Source: UMGS1649 sp045637095
GTDB taxonomy: Bacteria; Bacillota; Clostridia; TANB77; CAG-465
Assembly: GCA_045637095.1 (NCBI GenBank)
Contig: JAZTYX010000029.1
Span: forward strand, 1 to 41,630
Length of the DNA: 41,630 bases
Direction: 5' to 3'
This document shows positions 8,983 to 15,249 of this stretch, one piece after another (within the stretch, counting starts at the first letter, position 1; each line of letters opens with the position of its first letter). Under the pieces are notes generated by a model. It ran no database searches. It was not told the origin of the DNA and saw only the letters and a program-made list of their open reading frames with translations. The translations under genes were made by a program, and so were the position numbers.

Positions 8983-10410
8983 ATGTTATTAGAAAAAATA
9001 AAATTTAATCTAGAAAATAAAAAGGACAAGCTTTGTTATTTATCTAAATCTGACAGTTATACATATGAAGATTTAGATAAAATGGTAAAAAGTATATATG
9101 TATATATATTAGATAAAAATGTAACGGGAAGAATCGTTTGTGTAGGACACAAAGAGATAGAAATGCTCGCTGCATTTTTAGCGTGTTCTTTTGCTGGAAT
9201 AACATATGTTCCAATAGATGAATCGCTTCCAAAAGAAAGATTAGAATATATAATAAATGACACAAAACCTAACATGGTATTAACAAAGAATATATTAGAA
9301 GACATTATTAAGGAAAAAGTAGATATAGACGGTGTAGAGCTAAATATTAAAATGAAACCGGAAGATGTGTACTATATAATTTATACATCTGGAAGTACAG
9401 GAAATCCTAAAGGTGTAGAAATAACATATGCAAATTTGAATTCGTTTGTTAATTGGTTTACAACGGTAATACCGAAAGAAGAAGTAAGAGTATTAAATCA
9501 AGCGCTCTTTTCTTTTGATCTATCGGTTGCGGATATATATTTTTCTTTGTGTACAGCTTCAACATTATGCATAACGGAAACAAATTTCATGGAAAATGCG
9601 TTAGAACTATATAATGAGATTAAATCCTTTAATATAGATATGACTGTAATGACTCCTTCATATGCAGATTTGCTGCTTACAGATAAGATTTTTAACAATG
9701 AACTTTTGCCTAACTTAGACACAATGTATTTTTGTGGCGAAACATTAACTAGAAAAACAGTAGATAGACTAAAGGAAAGGTTTAAAGGAGTGAAAATAAT
9801 AAACTCTTATGGACCAACAGAATGCACGGTAGCTGTATCTAGTATGGATGTAACTACCTTAAAGGAAAGAATACTACCAGTTGGTAAGATTAAACCAGAT
9901 GTGAAAGTATATATATTGGATGAAAATATGCAAGTAACTGATGGCACAGGAGAAATTATAATTACTGGTGATAGTGTTGGAAAAGGCTATTTAAATATTG
10001 CAAACGATAACTTTTTTTGCTATAACGGTAAACACGCATACAAAACAGGAGATTTGGGCTATATAAAAGAAGGGGTTCTGTATTTTGAAACAAGAAAAGA
10101 CAATCAAGTTAAATATCTTGGACACAGAATAGAACTCGAGGACATAACAAACAACATATTGAATGTGGAAGATGTGGAAAAGGCAATTACTTTTACAAAG
10201 AAAAATGAGGAAAAGGTTGTTACAAAAATAATTTCTTGCGTGAAATTAAAACAAGGTAGCAATATATCAACTAAAGATATAACATTGAAGTTGAAGAGCA
10301 AGTTACCAAACTACATGATACCTAAAATAAAGATAGTAGATAGTTTTGTGCTTAATGCTAACGGAAAGTTAGATAAAAAACTTATGGAGGAAAAATTAAG
10401 TGAAAGATAA
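8983..10410 (+). CDS. dltA: DltA-like D-alanine (or related amino acid) adenylating enzyme
   Basis: An ANL-superfamily enzyme of 475 residues that should activate an amino acid as adenylate and load it on a carrier protein. Core motifs: A3 YTSGSTGNPKG (about 134-144), A4 region FSFDLSVADIY, A5 NSYGPTE (274-280), YKTGDLG, and the A10 lysine in NGKLDKK near the C-terminus. FSFDLSV and YFCGE are typical of DltA; Cys251 matches the cysteine linked to D-alanine selectivity in Bacillus DltA, as I recall. It overlaps the DltC-like gene by 11 bases. DltB and DltD are absent from the operon, which is odd for a teichoic-acid D-alanylation system. Activation of another small amino acid cannot be excluded. 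Confidence 0.85.
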   Translation: MLLEKIKFNLENKKDKLCYLSKSDSYTYEDLDKMVKSIYVYILDKNVTGRIVCVGHKEIEMLAAFLACSFAGITYVPIDESLPKERLEYIINDTKPNMVLTKNILEDIIKEKVDIDGVELNIKMKPEDVYYIIYTSGSTGNPKGVEITYANLNSFVNWFTTVIPKEEVRVLNQALFSFDLSVADIYFSLCTASTLCITETNFMENALELYNEIKSFNIDMTVMTPSYADLLLTDKIFNNELLPNLDTMYFCGETLTRKTVDRLKERFKGVKIINSYGPTECTVAVSSMDVTTLKERILPVGKIKPDVKVYILDENMQVTDGTGEIIITGDSVGKGYLNIANDNFFCYNGKHAYKTGDLGYIKEGVLYFETRKDNQVKYLGHRIELEDITNNILNVEDVEKAITFTKKNEEKVVTKIISCVKLKQGSNISTKDITLKLKSKLPNYMIPKIKIVDSFVLNANGKLDKKLMEEKLSER

Positions 10411-10636
10411 GATAAAAGATATTTTATATAGTGTATGTGATGACGAAAGAGTATACGAAGAAGGTATAGATTTATTAGAAGAAGTTATAGATTCTATGGC
10501 ATTAATAGAGTTTATATCTGCTTTAGAAGATGAATTTTGTATAGATGTATCACCTACAGAGATACCGTTAGATAACTTAAGAACAATAGAGGGGATAACT
10601 GAGTTTTTAGAAGGGAAAATAAGTGAAAATGAATAA
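10400..10636 (+). CDS. dltC: DltC-like acyl/aminoacyl carrier protein
   Basis: A 78-residue acidic carrier protein. The phosphopantetheine attachment serine is Ser32 in the local motif IDSMALIEF, matching the DS-x-x-x-x-x-E pattern of DltC. The start is GTG at 10400, with ATGGAGG ending 9 bases upstream, and the gene overlaps the adenylating enzyme by 11 bases, so translational coupling is expected. It is presumably charged by the enzyme at 8983. Its 3' end overlaps the next gene by 14 bases. Confidence 0.88.
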   Translation: MKDKIKDILYSVCDDERVYEEGIDLLEEVIDSMALIEFISALEDEFCIDVSPTEIPLDNLRTIEGITEFLEGKISENE

Positions 10637-12194
10637 TGAAGAGATAATCAAAATAGGAAATAAGATACTTCATATAATAACAGAAGTATTTGTAGCTGTA
10701 ATGTTAATACTATTTCCTTTGCTTGTAGATAGCACGGGCTTTTTTAGAATACTAGAACTTAAATGGTATAGCCATCTTACAATAGTAAGCACATATATTT
10801 TTGCTATACTTTCAGTTTTAATATATTTCTTTTTAGTGAAAAAAATTAATTTATTAAAAGGAAAGAAGTTTACTAAAACTAAGTTCTTTATGATAGCGTT
10901 CTTAGTGATAAATGCCGTTTCTACTTTTATATCTCCATACTTCAAAACACATGATTTATTGATAGGTTCGGGGAGAGGAGAAGGTTTAATAAACATTCTG
11001 TTATACACAGTCAGCTTCTTGTTTGTAAGTACATTCCTTAAATTTGAGAAAAGGCAAATTAATTATTTTGCAATATCTGCACTAATATTTAGTTTGATAT
11101 GTGTTCTACAATATTTTGGATTTAATCCATTTAATATGTATCAAGATGGAATAGGAACACATAATGTAAGCTTCATGGGAACGATAGGTAATGTAGATTT
11201 CATATCTGCATATTATACAATTGTTTTAACGGTATCTCTTGTGACATATTTGTTTATATCTGAAAACAAATGGCAAAGTCTACTTAATCTAACGGCAGTA
11301 ACAATGGGAATATTTATATTCCAAATTATAGATGTACAAAGTGGACTTGTAGCTTTTATGGCAGTAGCTGCATTACTTGCACCATACATATTACTTTCGG
11401 GTGAAAGATTTAGTAGAATGTTAGTTGTTGTTGCAGGAATCGTTGTAGGATTTTTTGTAGATTTGGTTATTAATCTAAAATATATCTACGCTAGCAAAGA
11501 GCTTGTTTTTGATTTTCAATTTAATGAGCTAGCAATAGGAATGCTAATATGCATAGCGGTACTATTAATATTAGCTTGGATATTAAGGAAGAAAGACTAT
11601 TATTTATTGCATCAAAGAAGACGTATAATTATTATATATGGACTTATGATTCTTGCGGTAATAGGAGTGGTGGTAGTGCTATATATTAAAGATTTTAATA
11701 TAGGCATATTACATGAAATACATGATATACTACACGGAAATTTCAAAGATGAATATGGAACATATAGAGTGTTCTTATGGAAAAGGGCTATTAAACTTGT
11801 ACAAGAAGCTCCTGTAATAGGAACTGGAAGTGATACTTTTGCTATTAGATTTATGAGCAAGTATACACAAGATGTAGCAGCACTAGGCAAGTTAACAATA
11901 AATGATACGGCTGCCAATGTATATTTAACAATATTAGTAAATACGGGAATTTTAGGATTAATTGCATACGTTTGTATAGTGTTATCTGTACTATTTAAGC
12001 TGTTAAAGACTGCATTAATTGGGAAACTAGAAGATAAAATGGTTCATGGCAATACATATTATTATTTAATAGCTATAGCAACTTTCGCATATGCAGTTCA
12101 AGATTTCTTTAATTTATGGGTTGTTATAGTGACTCCAATATATTTTGTTACTCTAGCTATGACAGAAAACATAAAGAGCAAAGAGAATATGTAA
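10623..12194 (+). CDS. O-antigen ligase/polymerase-like (Wzy_C family) membrane protein
   Basis: A 523-residue protein with about 12 hydrophobic segments. The C-terminal half carries the Wzy_C/O-antigen ligase pattern: YRVFLWKRAIKLVQEAPVIG, TGSDTF, and NVYLTILVNTGILGLIAYV. Such proteins transfer or polymerise lipid-linked glycans on the outer face of the membrane. In many relatives the stretch before YL reads HNEYL with a conserved His; here it is AANVYL. GTG at 10623 is preferred to ATG at 10629 because AAGGG lies 7 bases before it. It is the last gene of the operon and overlaps the DltC-like gene, which suggests a cell-surface glycan as the target of the module. Confidence 0.85.
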   Translation: MKMNNEEIIKIGNKILHIITEVFVAVMLILFPLLVDSTGFFRILELKWYSHLTIVSTYIFAILSVLIYFFLVKKINLLKGKKFTKTKFFMIAFLVINAVSTFISPYFKTHDLLIGSGRGEGLINILLYTVSFLFVSTFLKFEKRQINYFAISALIFSLICVLQYFGFNPFNMYQDGIGTHNVSFMGTIGNVDFISAYYTIVLTVSLVTYLFISENKWQSLLNLTAVTMGIFIFQIIDVQSGLVAFMAVAALLAPYILLSGERFSRMLVVVAGIVVGFFVDLVINLKYIYASKELVFDFQFNELAIGMLICIAVLLILAWILRKKDYYLLHQRRRIIIIYGLMILAVIGVVVVLYIKDFNIGILHEIHDILHGNFKDEYGTYRVFLWKRAIKLVQEAPVIGTGSDTFAIRFMSKYTQDVAALGKLTINDTAANVYLTILVNTGILGLIAYVCIVLSVLFKLLKTALIGKLEDKMVHGNTYYYLIAIATFAYAVQDFFNLWVVIVTPIYFVTLAMTENIKSKENM

Positions 12195-12267
12195 ATAATA
12201 AATATAAATAAATTAAAAATAAGAAAAGCAAATGTAATATATTAAACTCTAGATATTTAAAAGGAAG

Positions 12268-12299
12268 GCAGCACACTTGTTAGTGTGCTGCTTTCTTTT
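12268..12299. terminator. Bidirectional terminator between convergent genes
   Basis: GCAGCACAC (12268-12276), loop TTGTTA, GTGTGCTGC (12283-12291), then TTTCTTTT. On the minus strand the hairpin is followed by CTTCCTTTT. It serves the O-antigen ligase operon and the minus-strand gene ending at 12333. The 73 bases between the ligase stop and the hairpin are very AT-rich with nothing recognisable. Confidence 0.88.
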
Positions 12300-12332
12300 G
12301 GTGCCTTAGATTTTAGGCGATTAGGCAATAGA

Positions 12333-12860
12333 TTACATGGGTACCATGCCGGGCAACAAAGCATAGAATTCGTCCGAGAATCCAGAACGGATAAAGTCTT
12401 CCTTTCTGGGGATTTCCATAAAGTATTTGGCCGGTGCTCCGTAATGTTTCTTTCCGGTGGCCGTTTTTACGGTGAGAGAACAGTATCTCCAAATGCTATG
12501 ATTTACGCGAGGATCCGCGTCAAGAGAGTTACTTCTAATGAAGTAAACAGGAATGTCGTGCTCAATGCACTTGATAGCAAAGTTGTAGCTTTGCTTGTCT
12601 AAGAATCTTCCGCTGCCCATAAGAAGAATTGCATCGCCTTCTTTCAGATTACAAATCCGCGGAAGGTTACCGCTTGTCTTTTCCAGAATTTCGACGGTTG
12701 AATCCGACATAAATTCTTTGTAGTTTCTGACGCGGTTGAAACAAGTTCTTATGAACTCACTGTCAGAATGAGAGAGCGTGCTGAGACCTTTCTCTTGCTT
12801 GAGTACGATTACCCGTTTTGCCGGTGCTCCATGAAAGTTGAGAGTTGCTTGGTTTGCCAT
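12333..12860 (-). CDS. GC-rich orphan protein of unknown function with duplicated GAPAK motif
   Basis: Not recognised. The start is ATG at 12860, with AGGAGG seven bases upstream; a longer frame reaching 12899 has no ribosome site. The 175-residue product has no signal peptide or membrane segment. A central stretch (EGDAILLMGSGRFLDKQ, later HDIPVYFIRS) looks like an alpha/beta fold. The pentapeptide GAPAK occurs near both ends, in FHGAPAKRV and HYGAPAKYF. The gene is far richer in G+C than its surroundings (29 of 60 bases in 12421-12480, against about 11 of 60 in 14461-14520). It has its own near-perfect promoter, a leader of about 95 bases and a terminator, as expected for an acquired monocistronic unit. 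Confidence 0.75.
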   Translation of the reverse strand: MANQATLNFHGAPAKRVIVLKQEKGLSTLSHSDSEFIRTCFNRVRNYKEFMSDSTVEILEKTSGNLPRICNLKEGDAILLMGSGRFLDKQSYNFAIKCIEHDIPVYFIRSNSLDADPRVNHSIWRYCSLTVKTATGKKHYGAPAKYFMEIPRKEDFIRSGFSDEFYALLPGMVPM

Positions 12861-12914
12861 AATAAAACCTCCTAAAATTTTTAGCATGCGTACGGGCACA
12901 ACAATACCCTAAAA

Positions 12915-12956
12915 TAACACATGCAATTGCTATTGTGTTACTCTTTTATTTAACAC
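12915..12956. repeat. Triple TAACAC/GTGTTA elements in the leader of the GC-rich orphan
   Basis: TAACACA at 12915-12921, its complement TGTGTTA at 12934-12940, and TAACAC again at 12951-12956, with the palindrome GCAATTGC between the first two. They lie at and just downstream of the expected transcription start of the minus-strand gene, so they could be an operator or a leader RNA hairpin. Confidence 0.5.
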
Positions 12957-12962
12957 TCTTAT

Positions 12963-12991
12963 ATTATAACATATATAAAAGTTTATGTCAA
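12963..12991 (-). promoter_or_regulatory. Consensus sigma-A promoter of the GC-rich orphan
   Basis: Read on the minus strand: TTGACA (12991-12986), 17 bases, TATAAT (12968-12963), with extended -10 TG one base upstream. Both hexamers are exact consensus. It drives the gene starting at 12860. Confidence 0.88.
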
Positions 12992-13038
12992 CAAACAACA
13001 CTTGCAACTGTTATAACATAGCGTGTGGTAAAAGGCAT

Positions 13039-13066
13039 AAAAAAGAGCACAACTATATGTTGTGCT
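13039..13066 (-). terminator. Terminator of the HD-GYP regulator gene
   Basis: On the minus strand, AGCACAAC, loop ATATA, GTTGTGCT, then CTTTTTT, starting 5 bases past the stop codon of the HD-GYP gene. Confidence 0.87.
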
Positions 13067-13071
13067 TTCTT

Positions 13072-14082
13072 TTACTTGTTGTTTGGTATTGTATTTACTA
13101 TAAAATTTGTTTCTTGTTTAACAAATTCAATGAATTTATCTGATAAGTCTGTATCTAATTGAGTACCAGCAGAACGTTTAATTTCTGCTAATGCATCTTC
13201 TAGTGTATATCCATCACGGTAAACTCTTCTTGAAGTTAGCGCATCAAATGTATCACATATTGAAATTAACTTAACAAGGAATGGTATTTCATCACCCTTT
13301 AATTTATCTGGATAGCCTCTACCGTCTATTCTTTCGTGGTGGTGTCTAACTAGTGGCAATGCGTTTTTGAATGTTTCAGAAGATGAAAGTATTGTTTCTC
13401 CGATTACAGGATGAAGTTTAATTATTTCGTATTCTTCATCTGTTAATTTGCCGTTTTTAAGAAGTACAGCATCTGCAATTCCGATTTTACCGATGTCGTG
13501 GAAGTTTGCAGCTAGAGATAGCGTTTTCTTATCTTCATCACCCAAGTTTAGATATTCTGCAAATTTATCTGCGTATATTGCAACTCTGTCACTATGTTCT
13601 TTAGTGTAGTTATCTTTGGCGTCAACTGCGTTTTTAAGTACAGTAGCTATTTCAACACCAAAGTTGTTAATAGTAACAGACATTTGTTTTATCTCGTTCA
13701 TTTGTTCAACATATTTGTAACCACTTTCTATTAAAAGAATTAAGTCATCAAATCTTGCACCTTTTTCGAAGAATGCTTGTATGTCTAATGAACGCATAAT
13801 GTCTATGGAAGGAGCTAAATCCTTGTGAGCGGACATTAATATTATATATATTTCTTTATCAAATTCACGAACTAGTTTAACTATTTCATCGCCGCGTATC
13901 ATTGGCATTAGATAGTTAACAACAAGAACATCGTGTTTGTTTGTTTTCAATTCTTGTATAGCAGCTATTGGTTCTGTATATTTAGAAAGACCAATTCCAT
14001 AGTTTTCTAAAACAATTTCCATCGCTTGCATAAGTCCTATATCATCATCAATTATTAGGACATTATTCTTTTTAGTGCTCAT
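13072..14082 (-). CDS. Response regulator with HD-GYP domain, pseudo-receiver
   Basis: 336 residues: receiver domain (about 7-120), a short coiled linker, then an HD-GYP domain (about 145-325) of the type that hydrolyses cyclic di-GMP. The metal and signature residues are intact: HDIGK (195-199) and HHERIDGRGYP (248-258). The receiver keeps the acidic pocket Asp12-Asp14, Ser84 and Lys107, but the phospho-acceptor position is Asn56 (VVNYLMP; codon AAC at 13917-13915). The domain therefore should not be phosphorylated in the usual way. ATG at 14082 has GAGGTGA upstream. No histidine kinase gene adjoins. It may act as a constitutive or ligand/partner-controlled c-di-GMP phosphodiesterase. Confidence 0.93.
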   Translation of the reverse strand: MSTKKNNVLIIDDDIGLMQAMEIVLENYGIGLSKYTEPIAAIQELKTNKHDVLVVNYLMPMIRGDEIVKLVREFDKEIYIILMSAHKDLAPSIDIMRSLDIQAFFEKGARFDDLILLIESGYKYVEQMNEIKQMSVTINNFGVEIATVLKNAVDAKDNYTKEHSDRVAIYADKFAEYLNLGDEDKKTLSLAANFHDIGKIGIADAVLLKNGKLTDEEYEIIKLHPVIGETILSSSETFKNALPLVRHHHERIDGRGYPDKLKGDEIPFLVKLISICDTFDALTSRRVYRDGYTLEDALAEIKRSAGTQLDTDLSDKFIEFVKQETNFIVNTIPNNK

Positions 14083-14103
14083 TTATTTCACCTCGGTATT
14101 TAG

Positions 14104-14132
14104 AGTATATCAAAAAGAGAAAGGCATTACAA
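14104..14132 (-). promoter_or_regulatory. Predicted sigma-A promoter of the HD-GYP gene
   Basis: On the minus strand: TTGTAA (14132-14127), 17 bases, TATACT (14109-14104). The leader to the ATG at 14082 would be only about 15 bases and contains the ribosome site GAGGTGA. Confidence 0.7.
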
Positions 14133-14136
14133 GTAA

Positions 14137-14325
14137 CTACGATATTATTTTGAATGTTCCAAGCGTAACGGTAAAATCATTTGGAAACACGGTTATAGAT
14201 TCAATGCTAAGTTTGCCTGTTAAAAGTAGCAAAATAACAAGCAATTTGTTTAAGTCACAATTATTAGAATTGGAAAAGAAATCGTTAAGCGAAGAATTAT
14301 TTAAATTAGATAAAAATTCATTCAT
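14137..14325 (-). CDS. Possible small membrane protein (62 residues)
   Basis: Tentative. It fills most of the roughly 320-base gap between the HD-GYP gene and the gene at 14404. In favour: AGGTGG just before the ATG, host-like codons, and an Asn/Ser-rich start followed by a hydrophobic stretch (NKLLVILLLLTG). Against: no convincing promoter on its strand, no terminator, a short hydrophobic segment, and an overlapping 91-codon open frame on the plus strand. If real it would be read toward the HD-GYP gene. The rest of the gap holds the two outward-facing promoters and nothing else visible. Confidence 0.35.
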   Translation of the reverse strand: MNEFLSNLNNSSLNDFFSNSNNCDLNKLLVILLLLTGKLSIESITVFPNDFTVTLGTFKIIS

Positions 14326-14355
14326 TTTACCACCTACTAAAATATATTAGAAAGC

Positions 14356-14384
14356 TTGAGTTTTTATACATCTCATAGTATAAT
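14356..14384 (+). promoter_or_regulatory. Sigma-A promoter of the gene at 14404
   Basis: TTGAGT at 14356-14361, 17 bases, TATAAT at 14379-14384. The promoter overlaps a possible TTG start at 14356, which is one reason to use the ATG at 14404. Confidence 0.85.
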
Positions 14385-14403
14385 AGGGGTGTCGGAGGAC
14401 TAT

Positions 14404-15075
14404 ATGGATAAACAAAAGATATTTTACTATTTTTTAACTGTAATTTTATGCATTATTGCATTTAATTTAACATTAAAATTAGTATTTAAAACAGATCAAA
14501 TAAACGAAGGAAAATTTAGAGTTACAGATGCAGTGTTATTAAGTGAAGTTCAATTAGTAGACAAAACAACCACAGAAAATGGTTGGAGTCTTAATGTGTC
14601 TCAAAACAATCGTTTAACGTTTTTGATTACACCTATGAGTAGTGCTACAGTAAAAAGAATATATATAACTGACCTTAAAGTTAAGGGTGGGCAAGATATT
14701 GTTTTTTATGTAAAAGATAATGAAACAAGATTAACACTAAATAGACTTCCACAAACATTAGATATAGAGTATGTAATAGATGAAAATGGACAAATTAAAA
14801 TAGATTTAATTGCTCTAAACGAGAATGTGTTAAAAAACTGGGTTGTTCCAGAGCATATAAAAGAAATACGTTGTGATGGTAAGATATTTGAAACAGCAGG
14901 AATATCTCTAAACACAATAAAATTTGATTTATCATTTAAATTAAATATTGCAGAAGAGAACGGTAAAGTTAATACAATGAAAGTGAATATGACATTACCA
15001 AACGACAGATTAGAAGAAAATGGAGTAGATGTAATAAAATTACCTACTAACCAATTTAAATTTAAAGTAAATTAA
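14404..15075 (+). CDS. Membrane-anchored hypothetical protein
   Basis: Not recognised. The ATG at 14404 follows CGGAGGA and lies about 14 bases downstream of the expected transcription start. The 223-residue product has one N-terminal membrane segment (about residues 7-24, FYYFLTVILCIIAFNLTL) and a mostly beta-predicted, Lys/Asn-rich outer part without cysteine pairs or catalytic motifs. Short stretches such as NGWSLNVSQNNRLTFLITP suggest an immunoglobulin-like or lipocalin-like sandwich, but this is a guess. It is monocistronic and is followed directly by the SRP RNA promoter. Codon use is host-like. Confidence 0.75.
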   Translation: MDKQKIFYYFLTVILCIIAFNLTLKLVFKTDQINEGKFRVTDAVLLSEVQLVDKTTTENGWSLNVSQNNRLTFLITPMSSATVKRIYITDLKVKGGQDIVFYVKDNETRLTLNRLPQTLDIEYVIDENGQIKIDLIALNENVLKNWVVPEHIKEIRCDGKIFETAGISLNTIKFDLSFKLNIAEENGKVNTMKVNMTLPNDRLEENGVDVIKLPTNQFKFKVN

Positions 15076-15084
15076 TTCTTTAGC

Positions 15085-15113
15085 TTGAAATATTAAAGCG
15101 ATTGATGTATAAT
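15085..15113 (+). promoter_or_regulatory. Promoter of the SRP RNA
   Basis: TTGAAA at 15085-15090, 17 bases, TATAAT at 15108-15113. Transcription would start near 15120, which is where the RNA stem begins. Read-through from here may also supply dnaX. Confidence 0.88.
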
Positions 15114-15118
15114 AACGA

Positions 15119-15210
15119 AAGTCGCTTAGGCAATAAGAAGTTTGTGAACCTTGTCAGGTCCGGAAGGAAGCAGCAATAAGTAAATTTTCTTATGTGCCAT
15201 AGGCGATTTT
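15119..15210 (+). ncRNA. ffs: Signal recognition particle RNA, short bacterial (4.5S) type
   Basis: The universally conserved SRP apical domain is present (GTCAGGTCCGGAAGGAAGCA, 15154-15173). The flanks pair as a long hairpin: TCGC, GGCA and TAAGAA on the 5' side match complements in TTCTTATGTGCCATAGGCGA on the 3' side. A T-run at 15206-15212 ends the transcript. At about 92 bases it is the short form without an Alu domain. Its position just before dnaX-ybaB-recR is the same as in Bacillus relatives. Confidence 0.95.
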
Positions 15211-15249
15211 TTGTATATTTAGATATATAAAATATAAGGGGTTGAAAAA

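Noticed and set aside
12285..12602. 105-codon plus-strand open frame over the GC-rich orphan gene
   Set aside because: No ribosome site or promoter, it begins inside the bidirectional terminator, and it is the antisense shadow of the minus-strand gene, which has all expression signals.
14075..14350. 91-codon plus-strand open frame between the HD-GYP gene and 14404
   Set aside because: No ribosome site; it overlaps the start and promoter of the HD-GYP gene and has no recognisable protein features. The opposite 62-codon frame is slightly better supported.
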